Shown in pieces: positions 45,741 to 55,207 of a DNA stretch of 64,000 nt. The stretch is from Alloacidobacterium sp963823845 (GTDB taxonomy: Bacteria; Acidobacteriota; Terriglobia; Terriglobales; Acidobacteriaceae). The translations under genes and the position numbers were made by a program. Location: the NCBI GenBank assembly GCA_963823845.1, contig CAWGND010000013.1, positions 682,001 through 746,000 of the forward strand. Reading direction: 5' to 3'. The first letter of the stretch is position 1; every line of letters starts with the position of its first letter. The notes under the pieces are model-generated. The model did no database searches and was not told where the DNA came from. It was given only the letters and a program-made list of their open reading frames with translations.

Positions 45741-46991
45741 CTACCCTCGCATCCTGCCAATTTCGTGATTGGCTCCTGATTTGCTGAAACGAGTGGTCAC
45801 AAGCGCCGACAGGGCAAAGAAAAAAGCCGCATTCGCGGGTATCTGAAGATTGAAGTCGACAAATCCGTGAATTAAGAGACCAATACAGCCCAGGAAGGCA
45901 GCGAGAGCAAGACTTGATTGCATATCGCTGCGCCAGTGCTTCAAATTGTGAACACCCGCACGGCACAGCACCATTAGGAAAGCCGCAGCAAAGGCAATAC
46001 CAACGATGCCAGTTTCGACGAGCGTCTGAATGTAGTCGTTGTGAGCTTCATTCACCCACAAATTCGTATAAAAGCTTCTGAATGAAGGATATACGGCGGA
46101 AAACGTTCCAAGGCCCCATCCGAAGAGCGGCCGCTCCCGCAGCATCCTCAGGCTGTCTCTTGCGATCGCGACGCGCCCGGTAGCTCCAGCGTCAGCGATA
46201 GGGTTAAGCAGACGTGCCAATCTTTCCACCAATCCCGCAGGACGCAACCATGCCAGCCATGCGACCAGAGCGAGGCAAAGAACACCAATTAGCAGGATCT
46301 CCGGGTAAGCGGAGCGTCTGTCGCGCAACAAGATCAGCGAGAGAACGCCCAACTCCCCTGCAAAAGCTATCATCCCGCCGAGTGACTGGGACAGGAAGAT
46401 TGTGCTGCCCATGACGACCGCAGCAAAGAGAAAAAATGCCCGGCCAGGTCTTCCGGCTCGACCGACGATCGCAAATATGACTGGAAATGGAACAAGCATC
46501 TCCATTAAACCAGCATAATGTGCATGATTTACATATGGACCATAGATCCATCCCCCATTTCGATTGGTAACAACCCAGTAAATTTTTCCGTTCGAGGTAA
46601 ATTGTTGGACGATTGCAAATAACGATAGGAGGAATCCATACCCGACGCAAAAAAAACCGAAGCCTGAGATCCACCGTTGCTGACGGAAAACCTGGGATAT
46701 AAGAAAGAATAGTCCCGCATAGCTGCCCCACAGCAGGCCCTTTAACCACGTTGCGTACCAGTATGCGGTCAGATGGAATGAGATCTGAGCGAGTACGACA
46801 CCTGCAAACATGACCATTGGGATGTACGCCGGATTTGGGAAAATCTGAAAGCCGCCATTTACGACTTCCCGTGCCGACCAGATCACAATTAGAAACGAAA
46901 CGGCCACTTCGAGTGTGCAAGCGCTCCATGGCTGGACGGCACCAAAAGCCAATGGTCCAAATCCAAGAGTCAAGCAGATTCCCGTTGTCAA
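45741..46991 (-). CDS. O-antigen ligase/polymerase-family membrane protein
   Basis: The 416-residue protein has about ten membrane helices and the Wzy_C-type central region: FGWGLGTFSAVYPSF followed by NEAHNDYIQTLVETG, where the N-x-x-H-N-x-(Y/F) motif is the hallmark of O-antigen ligases and related polymerases. It is probably the repeat-unit polymerase or a ligase of this EPS. The start is a TTG and uncertain. The downstream kinase gene begins 5 nt after the stop codon, so they are co-transcribed. Confidence 0.82.
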   Translation of the reverse strand: MTTGICLTLGFGPLAFGAVQPWSACTLEVAVSFLIVIWSAREVVNGGFQIFPNPAYIPMVMFAGVVLAQISFHLTAYWYATWLKGLLWGSYAGLFFLISQVFRQQRWISGFGFFCVGYGFLLSLFAIVQQFTSNGKIYWVVTNRNGGWIYGPYVNHAHYAGLMEMLVPFPVIFAIVGRAGRPGRAFFLFAAVVMGSTIFLSQSLGGMIAFAGELGVLSLILLRDRRSAYPEILLIGVLCLALVAWLAWLRPAGLVERLARLLNPIADAGATGRVAIARDSLRMLRERPLFGWGLGTFSAVYPSFRSFYTNLWVNEAHNDYIQTLVETGIVGIAFAAAFLMVLCRAGVHNLKHWRSDMQSSLALAAFLGCIGLLIHGFVDFNLQIPANAAFFFALSALVTTRFSKSGANHEIGRMRG

Positions 46992-47198
46992 TACAAAATC
47001 AAGGACCTGACCAACCCGGCTAATCGGCGCAGAGAAAGCAATCGGAGAGGCCTCGGTGAGGCTACGATTGGTTTGTAGCAGGGTCAGAATTTACTCCTTG
47101 GAAGGCGATAACTTCTGCGAGACAAGAGTGTAACGCCACGGCTAAACACTTGTCATTGTCGGTATCACTCATCGCCTCAATTCGCGATATGCGCCCCA

Positions 47199-48035
47199 TC
47201 AAGGTGACTCTGGCCTGCGATACCCAATCGCGCACCAGCAAGGCGATTCGCTAAACACAATTCTTTCTAAGCCAGCAGTTGTCATCATGCCGCTTATTTG
47301 TTTACGCGTGAAGCGTTTCTCGATCCTGGTGCCAAAGCGATCCAGAGCGTCAGTACGCATTGAATAAAAGCTGCGGTTTCGATAGGAAGACAGAGGGAAA
47401 CGGTCGATGTTAACACCTGGTTCCTCAAGGCGTTTCGATAGACGCGCGAGCGGCCAATAGACGAGTGCGGCGATGAGATCGCAGAGTGGCGATCGGATAG
47501 CGAACGGCAGGGAACTGATAACCCGGCGGATCAGATCGGAGAACCGCCACATGATTCGAAACCAGCTGGGGCGATTATCGAATGCATAGTAAAGGTATAT
47601 GAGCAGAGGCGCGCCCGGTTTCAATTTGCGCGCGCATTCCCTGATTCCTTGCTCGGTATCTGGCACATGGTGAAGGACTCCCAGTGAATAACCGAAGTCA
47701 GCCGAACCGTCTGCAAGAGGTATCGCGTCTACAGAGGCGCAGTGAAAGCTGCAGTTGGAATACATCTGGAGGTTTCGACGGGCAACGTCTAATGCCGCGG
47801 TGCTCGCGTCAATACAGTGGAGAAATCCAACTCTTTGAGCGACAAAGTAAGCCCAACGGCCCGTACCGCATCCAAGGTCGAAACCTGCGGCACCCGGTGG
47901 TAGGTTATGCCATGGAAACATTGAGAAATACGATTGAAAGATTGTCTCAAGATCGGGATTTTTGAGGTCGACGTGATCGAACTTACTCCATTCCTTTCCG
48001 AATGCCTCCACTACGGCCGTATCGATGTTGTTCAT
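47199..48035 (-). CDS. Class I SAM-dependent methyltransferase
   Basis: The 278-residue protein has AGFDLGCGTGRWAYFVAQ (SAM motif I) and SADFGYSLGVLHHVPDTE (post-motif), the plan of UbiE/Methyltransf_11-type methyltransferases. Basic and aromatic stretches follow. Its start overlaps the stop of the upstream glycosyltransferase gene by 4 nt (ATGA), so the pair is translationally coupled and probably acts on the same glycan. Confidence 0.78.
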   Translation of the reverse strand: MNNIDTAVVEAFGKEWSKFDHVDLKNPDLETIFQSYFSMFPWHNLPPGAAGFDLGCGTGRWAYFVAQRVGFLHCIDASTAALDVARRNLQMYSNCSFHCASVDAIPLADGSADFGYSLGVLHHVPDTEQGIRECARKLKPGAPLLIYLYYAFDNRPSWFRIMWRFSDLIRRVISSLPFAIRSPLCDLIAALVYWPLARLSKRLEEPGVNIDRFPLSSYRNRSFYSMRTDALDRFGTRIEKRFTRKQISGMMTTAGLERIVFSESPCWCAIGYRRPESP

Positions 48036-49132
48036 CTCACCTCCGCTACCTGCGCTGCGCCCACTTGTAATACTGACTCGTACATCTGGATGCAGCCGTC
48101 AACCGTGTTTTCAATGCTGAACTGGCGCGCCCGCTGAATACTGGCCCGGCTCATCTCGCGTCGCTGCTCGGGCGACTTGATCAAGGCCGTGAGATGGTGA
48201 GCCAACACATTATCATCTCCGGCAGGAAAGAGAATTCCTGCGCCCGCAACGAGTTGCGCAAGCCCAGGAACGTCGCTCGCCACAACCGGCAACCCGGCGG
48301 CCATTGCCTCACATGCGGCGATACCGAAGCCGTCAGAATTCGTGGAGTGAACGTAAATGTCCGATGCCTTTAAAACCGCGGCAACATCGGCCCGCCAGCC
48401 CAGAAACGTGACCCGGTTCCTGATCCCCAAAGACTGGGACAACTGCTCGAGCCGAGGACGCAACGGGCCATCTCCAACAAGGAGAAGATGAGCATGCGAC
48501 ACAGCAGTTAGGGCCCGCAGGAGCGTGGCGTGGTCTTTTGGGACGTCGCACCGTCCGACAAAAACCAGCCGCGCAACACCGGATGGCACATTCGCCAGTG
48601 TGGCGGGCTGGACATTTTCGAATGCGCCGAGAGGTATTCCGTTCGGGATAACTGTAACCTTCTCCGCAACGCCAGGGCACCACCGGACGAGATTTTCGGC
48701 ACTGGCATCGCTAATGCAGGCGATGCGCTTGTAATGTGGATACATCCATCGATCAACAGGCCGTAACCACCATCGACGGCGTGCATTCTCGGCGTTGTGT
48801 TCGGTAGTCACCAAAGGGATGGGACGCCTCAATCGAGCCGCGGCCAGCACTGTCCAGAGCTGCGCCGGAAAGAGGTGCACATGAACGAGGTCGTATCCGT
48901 CGAGGAGCCTGGCCAGGACGAGAATTTGCTGTGGCGAATACAACCGATGCACGCCTGTATAACGCAGATGGATGTCATCGTCCCGAAGCGATCGTTCTAG
49001 GGGGCTGGATGTTCGGAGCAACGCAACAACATCGCACATGACCCCCCGGGTCCGAAACCGCGGAGCCATTGCCGTTAACAGGACTTCAGCTCCACCGCGA
49101 TTCAGAGAGTCAATGACTTGGAGGACGCGCAT
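48032..49132 (-). CDS. GT4-family glycosyltransferase
   Basis: The 366-residue protein starts MRVLQVIDSLNRGGAEVLLT, the typical GT4 opening. ARLVFVGRCDVPKDHATLLR, LLLVGDGPLRPRLE and HSTNSDGFGIAACEAMAAGL form the donor-binding half. It is coupled to the downstream methyltransferase by an ATGA overlap and is divergent from the polymerase-like gene at 49256. Donor and acceptor are not predictable. Confidence 0.88.
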   Translation of the reverse strand: MRVLQVIDSLNRGGAEVLLTAMAPRFRTRGVMCDVVALLRTSSPLERSLRDDDIHLRYTGVHRLYSPQQILVLARLLDGYDLVHVHLFPAQLWTVLAAARLRRPIPLVTTEHNAENARRRWWLRPVDRWMYPHYKRIACISDASAENLVRWCPGVAEKVTVIPNGIPLGAFENVQPATLANVPSGVARLVFVGRCDVPKDHATLLRALTAVSHAHLLLVGDGPLRPRLEQLSQSLGIRNRVTFLGWRADVAAVLKASDIYVHSTNSDGFGIAACEAMAAGLPVVASDVPGLAQLVAGAGILFPAGDDNVLAHHLTALIKSPEQRREMSRASIQRARQFSIENTVDGCIQMYESVLQVGAAQVAEVR

Positions 49133-49255
49133 GATCCACCTTTACGAAAGCCGCGGCACAATCGCGAGCCGTCAGCTGGTCAAAATACATCATCACCATG
49201 CACATGCTAAACTTGGTTGCGTTTCGGCGCCAGCATCAGACTTGGTCGAGGGCAA

Positions 49256-50689
49256 ATGGGCATACCAGCCGCGAGAGCCATTCATGACCCGCTCAACGCA
49301 GTACTGGTACGAAATTTCGCTCGATATTCGCTAATCGTCAAACTGGTTACAGCTGCTTCGATCGTAACCTGCCCACTCTGGCTCGGAGCTCTCTTTTTAA
49401 CCAGCCCTCAGGATTATTCTTACGCTTCATCTCTTATCTTCGTTCCGCTATTGGCTATCGTCGGCGCTGTGATGGTAGCGCATCTTTCTCAGAGGGATCC
49501 TTATCTTCGGCGACTTTTGATGGCCGGCCTAGTGGCGCATATGGCCGCTTCCGGCGTGTTTCTTTGGGTCGGGTTTTTCGTTTATGGTGCAGCTGTGGAC
49601 GCATTCCATTACTGGACTGTGGGGTTGCAGATAGCGGAGGAATTTCAAATCATAGGTTGGCATGCATTTCACGGACCTTATTGGAGCACCAATCTAATAA
49701 ACAGCATATGCGGAATCGCAACGCTGCTGATCGGCGATGCGTTGCCAACTCTTTTTGTCGCCTTCGCGCTCGTATCTCTAGCGGGAGGGTATGTGTTCTA
49801 TCGCACATTTACTATCGCGTTCCCGGATGGCGATCGATGGCTCTTCGGCCTTCTGGTCGTGTTATTGCCATCGCTTTTATTTTGGTCAAGCTTTGTTGGA
49901 AAAGATGCGCTGATCCAATATTCCATTGCGTTGACCTGTTTCGGGTTCGCCAGGTTGACACTAAGGCCCGGCCCTACAAGTGTTTTGCTTTGCGCCGCCG
50001 GACTTGCCGGTGCGTTGCTTATACGAGCGCATGTGGCCGCAATGCTCGCCATTGCGATGACGTTTCCTTATGCGGTTGGCAGGTCGAGGGCCGGCGGAGC
50101 CAGCAAAGGAGCAAGAATTCTTCTCATTCCGGTACTGTTGGGCGGCACGTACTTTCTCATAAGTCAGGCACAAAGCTTTCTGTACGCAGATACTAATAGC
50201 GACAACTCTTCGAGCGTCTTTCAGGAAGCGAACACTGTCACCAAGAATAGCCAGATCGGCGGATCTTCGTTTAACGAAGGAACGTCTCTACCGGTTCGTA
50301 TCGCTGAGTCCCCGTTCCTGATGTTTCGACCTTTCCCATGGGAGATACATAATGTGATGGCTATTGCATCTGCCGCTGAGTCAGTTGGGTTTATGATTCT
50401 TTGCTGGGGTCGACGGCGTGAAATCTGGTTGACGCTGCGGCATTGGCGAGATCCCTATGTAGGCTTCCTTCTGATGTATTCGGGGCTCTTCCTGATCACG
50501 TTTGGGGGGGCGATTAGCAATTTTGGAATTCTGATGCGCCAGCGCATCATGGTGACACCCGTCGTCCTGATGCTTGTGTGTGCAAGGCAAAAGTCTCTAG
50601 TTCGAAGCGTTCCCCGGAAGTTCGGAAAGAATGAGTGGCTGACTCCCGTCGGCATATCACGATCAGAGCGCTTTCGGACTGGAGCCTGA
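49256..50689 (+). CDS. Polytopic membrane protein, possible EPS polymerase (Wzy-like)
   Basis: From the ATG at 49256 the protein has 477 residues and about ten hydrophobic helices, with a large hydrophilic loop (about 300-350) containing TKNSQIGGSSFNEGTSLPVR. No Wzy_C motif is visible, but size, layout and context fit a Wzy-type polymerase, which is poorly conserved in sequence. A frame from a TTG at 49217 would add 13 residues. It is followed after 19 nt by the asparagine-synthase gene. Confidence 0.5.
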   Translation: MGIPAARAIHDPLNAVLVRNFARYSLIVKLVTAASIVTCPLWLGALFLTSPQDYSYASSLIFVPLLAIVGAVMVAHLSQRDPYLRRLLMAGLVAHMAASGVFLWVGFFVYGAAVDAFHYWTVGLQIAEEFQIIGWHAFHGPYWSTNLINSICGIATLLIGDALPTLFVAFALVSLAGGYVFYRTFTIAFPDGDRWLFGLLVVLLPSLLFWSSFVGKDALIQYSIALTCFGFARLTLRPGPTSVLLCAAGLAGALLIRAHVAAMLAIAMTFPYAVGRSRAGGASKGARILLIPVLLGGTYFLISQAQSFLYADTNSDNSSSVFQEANTVTKNSQIGGSSFNEGTSLPVRIAESPFLMFRPFPWEIHNVMAIASAAESVGFMILCWGRRREIWLTLRHWRDPYVGFLLMYSGLFLITFGGAISNFGILMRQRIMVTPVVLMLVCARQKSLVRSVPRKFGKNEWLTPVGISRSERFRTGA

Positions 50690-50708
50690 ACCCAGGAGTT
50701 GAAGCAAC

Positions 50709-52721
50709 ATGTGCGGCATCAGCGGCTTCCTTGATCTGAGCTGTGGGAACTCGGCTAGTGAGTTTCGAGGCATCGCGATGCGGATGGCTGATACTCTGCG
50801 CCACAGAGGGCCCAATAGTGGTGGAGTATGGACGGATGCGGATGCTGGCATTGCTCTTAGTATGAGACGGCTGGCAATCCTCGACCTTTCGCGGGCGGGA
50901 AATCAGCCCATGGAGTCGTCCAGCGGACGTTACATTATTGTCTTCAATGGGGAGATATATAACTACGAAGATTTGAAGAGTGAGTTGTCGAAGGGAGAGC
51001 AAGCATATTCTTTCCGAGGAAATTCCGATACAGAGGCGATGCTCGCGGCCTTCGAAAAATGGGGGATCGAACAATCGGTGATCCGCTTCAATGGAATGTT
51101 CGCTTTTGCGGTATGGGATCGCCACGACAGGAGCTTGATTCTCGGGCGTGATCGCTTTGGAGAGAAACCGCTCTACTATTCCAGAATCGGCAGACGGTTT
51201 GTCTTTGGTTCAGAGCTGAAGGCTCTGCGTGCTCATCCTGGCTTTTCGGACGAAGTGGACCCAGGCGCAATTGCTCTTTTCCTTGGCCGGAGCTGCGTCC
51301 CAGCGCCCCATTCGATTTACAGGAATGCCGGTAAGCTGCCTCCCGCAACCCTATTGAAAGTCTCGGCTGACGATTTTGCATCAAGCCCACGCCCGTATTG
51401 GTCACTGCGCGAAGTTATCAACAAAGCTGCTTCTGATCCCCTCAAATGCAGCGAGACGGAAGCGGTAGAGCAGCTTGATTCGCTATTACGAGATGCTGTT
51501 CGCATTCGAATGCGCTCGGATGTTCCTCTCGGGGCTTTCCTTTCCGGAGGCATCGACTCGTCCTCCGTGGTGTCGTTGATGCAGGCGCAAAGCCGAGCGC
51601 GCGTGAAGACATTCTCGATAGGAAATCATGACAGAGAGCTTGATGAAGCCAGGGAAGCTTCGAAGGTAGCTCGCCATTTGGGAACCGAGCACACCGAACT
51701 CTACGTGACCTCCGAGGAAGCGATGGCCGTAATTCCTTCCCTTCCGCGGATCTACGATGAGCCGTTCGCCGATTCTTCACAGATTCCGACGATCCTGGTT
51801 TCCCAACTCGCTCGGGAACACGTAACAGTAAGCCTCTCAGGCGATGGCGGTGACGAACTCTTTGGCGGATACAACCGGCACGCCTGGGGAGACACGCTCA
51901 GTCACCGCCTTGATCGATGGCCGCTCTTTGTGCGAAAGTTCGGAGCTGCGAGCATCAGGACGTTGCCACCTGATCGCTGGGACTTTCTCTTTCAAGCCTG
52001 TACGGCGGCAACTCCGGCAAGGTGGCGCCAGCGGATGCCCGGCTACAAACTTCACAAGCTGGCGTCCATATTGGAAAACCATGATGCTCATACTCTCTAC
52101 GAAAGCTTGGTATCTCACTGGTTAGATCCTCTAGAGATTCTGTCGGGAGTCTCTGAGTCCGCGCTGCACTCCGGGAACCATCATCCACATCTTCGGTATG
52201 CTTCCGAGGACATGATGTATCTGGACTCAGTGAGTTATCTGCCGGACGATATCCTCGTAAAGCTTGACCGGGCAACGATGGCTGTCAGTCTCGAAGGCCG
52301 AGTTCCATTGTTAGATCATCGTGTGGCGGAGTTTGCATGGAGGCTGCCTCTGAGCATGCGGATCCGCCAACGACAAGGGAAATGGATTCTTCGCCAGGTC
52401 CTTTACCGCTACGTCCCACGCGAAATGGTAGATCGTCCTAAGTCGGGCTTCGGCATTCCTCTGGCAACATGGCTGCGCGGACCGCTTCGCGACTGGGCCG
52501 AATCGCTGCTGGAAGAAAGTCGTCTTCGACAGGAAGGGTATTTCAGTTGCGCTCCGATCCTGAAAATGTGGCGCGAACACCTCTCCGGGAGAGTGAATTG
52601 GGAATACCATCTGTGGGACATATTAATGTTTCAGGCATGGCTCGATGAAAGCCATCGCAAGTCCGGCGATCCATCGAACTTTGCAGAAGGCATTGCAAAT
52701 GTGGCCATAGGGAACGCATGA
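50709..52721 (+). CDS. asnB: Asparagine synthase (glutamine-hydrolysing), AsnB-type
   Basis: The 670-residue protein starts MCGISGF, so Cys2 is the glutaminase nucleophile after Met removal. The N-terminal glutaminase domain includes RHRGPNSGGVW and VFNGEIYNYEDL; the synthetase domain has the PP-loop FLSGGIDSSSVVSLMQAQ. In EPS loci such enzymes may amidate sugar carboxylates (for example uronamides) instead of making asparagine; the sequence does not decide this. It overlaps the next glycosyltransferase gene by 4 nt (ATGA). Confidence 0.88.
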   Translation: MCGISGFLDLSCGNSASEFRGIAMRMADTLRHRGPNSGGVWTDADAGIALSMRRLAILDLSRAGNQPMESSSGRYIIVFNGEIYNYEDLKSELSKGEQAYSFRGNSDTEAMLAAFEKWGIEQSVIRFNGMFAFAVWDRHDRSLILGRDRFGEKPLYYSRIGRRFVFGSELKALRAHPGFSDEVDPGAIALFLGRSCVPAPHSIYRNAGKLPPATLLKVSADDFASSPRPYWSLREVINKAASDPLKCSETEAVEQLDSLLRDAVRIRMRSDVPLGAFLSGGIDSSSVVSLMQAQSRARVKTFSIGNHDRELDEAREASKVARHLGTEHTELYVTSEEAMAVIPSLPRIYDEPFADSSQIPTILVSQLAREHVTVSLSGDGGDELFGGYNRHAWGDTLSHRLDRWPLFVRKFGAASIRTLPPDRWDFLFQACTAATPARWRQRMPGYKLHKLASILENHDAHTLYESLVSHWLDPLEILSGVSESALHSGNHHPHLRYASEDMMYLDSVSYLPDDILVKLDRATMAVSLEGRVPLLDHRVAEFAWRLPLSMRIRQRQGKWILRQVLYRYVPREMVDRPKSGFGIPLATWLRGPLRDWAESLLEESRLRQEGYFSCAPILKMWREHLSGRVNWEYHLWDILMFQAWLDESHRKSGDPSNFAEGIANVAIGNA

Positions 52722-53932
52722 ACAATCGTCGCATCAGTGTTCTGCATGCCGTGACAGACTCGATAAGCACCATTCTGATGCGCGGGCAATTAGCCTACTT
52801 GAAGGCAAACGGCTTCGATCCTGCCCTTCTGTCGAGTCCGGGCAAGGAATTAAAGAAGATGGGCGCGCAGGAGGGCTACCCTGTATTTGGCGTGGCGATG
52901 TGGAGAGAGATCTCGCCGGTACGCGATTTGCGATCTCTCTTCGAAATATGGCGGCTTCTCGTCCGAATCAAGCCCGTGATATGCAATAGTGGTACCCCGA
53001 AAGCCGGATTGTTGGTAGGTCTTGCGGCCCGGCTCGCTCGCGTACCCTGTCGTGTATACACCCTTCGCGGACTGCGTCTCGAGACTGCAAAAGGCGTAAA
53101 GAGAATGATCTTAGTGATCGCTGAAAAAGTAGCATGCTTCAGCGCGCATCGAGTTGTTTGTGTGAGCGCCAGCCTTCGCGAGCGAGCGATCGCCTTGGGT
53201 GTAGTTGCGCGGCCTAAGACAGTTTTGCTTGGAGCAGGAAGCAGTAATGGTGTGGATGCCAGCCGATTCGAACCCACGCCGGAAAAAGCTGCATTGGCAG
53301 TGGCCCTGCGCCAGAATCTGGGCATTCGTCCCCACCAACCCGTGATCGGCTTTGCTGGAAGACTCACGCGGGACAAGGGCCTTCCAGAATTGGTCGCAGC
53401 ATTTCAATCGATACATATGCAATCGCCGGAGACCGTTCTGTTGTTGGTGGGAGATTATGAAGATGGGGACCCAGTCCCTAGCAATATAAGAAATGTGATC
53501 GAGTCGGAGCCAGGGATTCACCGGGTGGGGTTTACATCTCAGATCGAACTGTATTACCTCGTTATGAATATTTTTGTGTTGCCCACCCATCGCGAAGGCT
53601 TTCCAAACACAGTCCTCGAAGCACAAGCCGCAGGGCTCCCGGTTGTCACGACACTTGCCACGGGCGCAGTGGATGCAATTGACGACGGCATCACAGGACT
53701 GCTCACCCCAGTTGGAGACGCCGAAAAATTGGCGGCGGCGATCCTGTCGCTCTTGTCGGACCCGCTCAAAATGCAGTTGATGGGCCAGTTGGGAAGGGAG
53801 CGCGTCCTTCGGGAGTTTAGGAATGAAACTATGTGGGAAGCACTGGCCTCGCTCTATCGCACCATGCTTCAAGAGCGCGGTTATGCGGTTTCCGCGGACA
53901 CCTGCGTGGAGGCAACGAGATGCGCTCAGTAG
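52718..53932 (+). CDS. GT4-family glycosyltransferase
   Basis: The 404-residue protein fits the GT4 plan: SVLHAVTDSISTILMRGQLA opening, VIGFAGRLTRDKGLPELVAA, LLLVGDYEDGDPV and FVLPTHREGFPNTVLEAQAA. The sequence resembles transferases placed just before PglC-type sugar transferases in EPS/N-glycan loci, and here the PglC-like gene indeed overlaps its end by 13 nt. It could add the second sugar to the bacillosamine-type lipid, which is inference. Confidence 0.88.
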   Translation: MNNRRISVLHAVTDSISTILMRGQLAYLKANGFDPALLSSPGKELKKMGAQEGYPVFGVAMWREISPVRDLRSLFEIWRLLVRIKPVICNSGTPKAGLLVGLAARLARVPCRVYTLRGLRLETAKGVKRMILVIAEKVACFSAHRVVCVSASLRERAIALGVVARPKTVLLGAGSSNGVDASRFEPTPEKAALAVALRQNLGIRPHQPVIGFAGRLTRDKGLPELVAAFQSIHMQSPETVLLLVGDYEDGDPVPSNIRNVIESEPGIHRVGFTSQIELYYLVMNIFVLPTHREGFPNTVLEAQAAGLPVVTTLATGAVDAIDDGITGLLTPVGDAEKLAAAILSLLSDPLKMQLMGQLGRERVLREFRNETMWEALASLYRTMLQERGYAVSADTCVEATRCAQ

Positions 53933-54534
53933 GGGCAGCGTCCAAGCGAATTTTCGATCTCGTCGGTGCGTCGATTGCTCTTGCAGTTTTTTCTCCGGTC
54001 ATGATTGTGGTTGCTCTCATAATCCGGCTGACCATGGGTAAGCCGATACTTTTTCGCCAGACACGGCCCGGTCGCGATGAACGCCCATTTTCGTTATTCA
54101 AGTTTCGGACAATGATTGAGGACGAAGCTTCGGTGGTCGACCCGTCTACCGACGCGGCACGTCTGACAAGGTTAGGGATTACATTGCGCCGCTTCAGCCT
54201 AGACGAACTTCCACAGCTGTGGAACGTCTTAAAGGGAGAAATGAGCCTCGTGGGACCACGGCCCTTGCTGATGGAATACCTCGCTTACTACACTCCCCAG
54301 CAAGCGAGAAGGCATCTTATGAAGCCAGGAATTACGGGGCTAGCGCAGGTAAAGGGACGCAATACGATCGCATGGGAAGAAAAATTTCTATGGGATGTCT
54401 GGTACGTCGATCACTGGAGTTTATGGCTCGATCTTAGAATTCTCCTGTCTACAGCTGTAAAGGTCATTAGGCGAGAGGGAATTAGCCAGCAAGGGCAAAC
54501 AACTATGGAGAAGTTTGGGGCTGAGCGGAGGTGA
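53920..54534 (+). CDS. Small initiating sugar-phosphate transferase (PglC-type)
   Basis: The ATG at 53920 has GGAGG 7 nt upstream and yields 204 residues; a longer frame from 53833 lies inside the previous gene. One hydrophobic re-entrant helix (LVGASIALAVFSPVMIVVAL) precedes FRQTRPGRDERPFSLFKFRT, LDELPQLWNVLKGEMSLVGP and KPGITGLAQVKGRN, the signature of monotopic phosphoglycosyl transferases such as PglC. It transfers a sugar-1-phosphate to undecaprenyl phosphate to start the repeat unit. The next gene overlaps by 4 nt. Confidence 0.9.
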   Translation: MRSVGAASKRIFDLVGASIALAVFSPVMIVVALIIRLTMGKPILFRQTRPGRDERPFSLFKFRTMIEDEASVVDPSTDAARLTRLGITLRRFSLDELPQLWNVLKGEMSLVGPRPLLMEYLAYYTPQQARRHLMKPGITGLAQVKGRNTIAWEEKFLWDVWYVDHWSLWLDLRILLSTAVKVIRREGISQQGQTTMEKFGAERR

Positions 54535-55202
54535 GAGCACAGGCGAGAGCACAGGCGAGTGAAGGCTATGTGATCGTCTATGGTGCGAGCGGACACGGAA
54601 AGGTTGTCGCCGACATTCTTCTTGCTTGCGGGACGGAGGTCGAAGGCTTCGTCGACGATGATTCACTAAAGTGTGCGCAAGTATCTGATCAGAAGATTTT
54701 AGGCGATGCAACGTGGCTCGCTGAACAAGCCACACGTCAACCGATTGCTGTAGCGCTTGGGATCGGCGACAATTTTGCTCGCCGCGCAGTGGCAGAACGC
54801 TGTGTCGCGATTGGTGCACGCTTGTTGACCGCGGTCCATCCTACGGCGGCGATCGCGCCCTCCGCAAAGGTGTCTTCGGGCGTCGTAGTCATGGCACACG
54901 CTGTTGTCAATCCCGATGCTGTGATCGGACAAGGGGCAATCATCAATACTGCAGCGATTGTGGAACATGATTGCAATGTCGGAAAATTCGCACATTTGTC
55001 GCCAAAGGTAGCAATCGGCGGACACGTGCAGGTCGGCGACCTTTCCTGGCTCGGCATTGGGTCAACGGTTATTCCCAATATCAAAGTCGGCACAGGGTCG
55101 ATCATTGGAGCGGGTGCCACACTCTTGCATGACGTTGATGACTGGGTCGTCGCAGTCGGCACTCCTGCCCGTATTTTGAAAGAATTGGAACGTCGAATCT
55201 GA
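54531..55202 (+). CDS. Sugar O/N-acetyltransferase, PglD/NeuD-type left-handed beta helix
   Basis: The 223-residue protein has an N-terminal dinucleotide-like domain (VIVYGASGHGKVVADILL) and a C-terminal hexapeptide-repeat left-handed beta helix (SGVVVMAHAVVNPDAVIGQG onward) with the catalytic-type His in VEHDCNVG. This is the plan of PglD, which acetylates the 4-amino group of the bacillosamine precursor, and of NeuD/LegH. The GTG at 54531 overlaps the previous stop; a 12-nt tandem repeat follows it, so a GTG at 54570, just before the GASGHGK motif, is an alternative start. Confidence 0.85.
   Translation: MRAQARAQASEGYVIVYGASGHGKVVADILLACGTEVEGFVDDDSLKCAQVSDQKILGDATWLAEQATRQPIAVALGIGDNFARRAVAERCVAIGARLLTAVHPTAAIAPSAKVSSGVVVMAHAVVNPDAVIGQGAIINTAAIVEHDCNVGKFAHLSPKVAIGGHVQVGDLSWLGIGSTVIPNIKVGTGSIIGAGATLLHDVDDWVVAVGTPARILKELERRI
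54533..54556. repeat. 12-nt tandem duplication at the acetyltransferase start
   Basis: GAGAGCACAGGC occurs twice in tandem at the 5' end of the acetyltransferase gene. In frame it encodes the extra residues RAQARAQA before the conserved domain. It is a recent in-frame expansion or lies outside the true coding region. Confidence 0.7.
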
Positions 55203-55207
55203 ATCAG

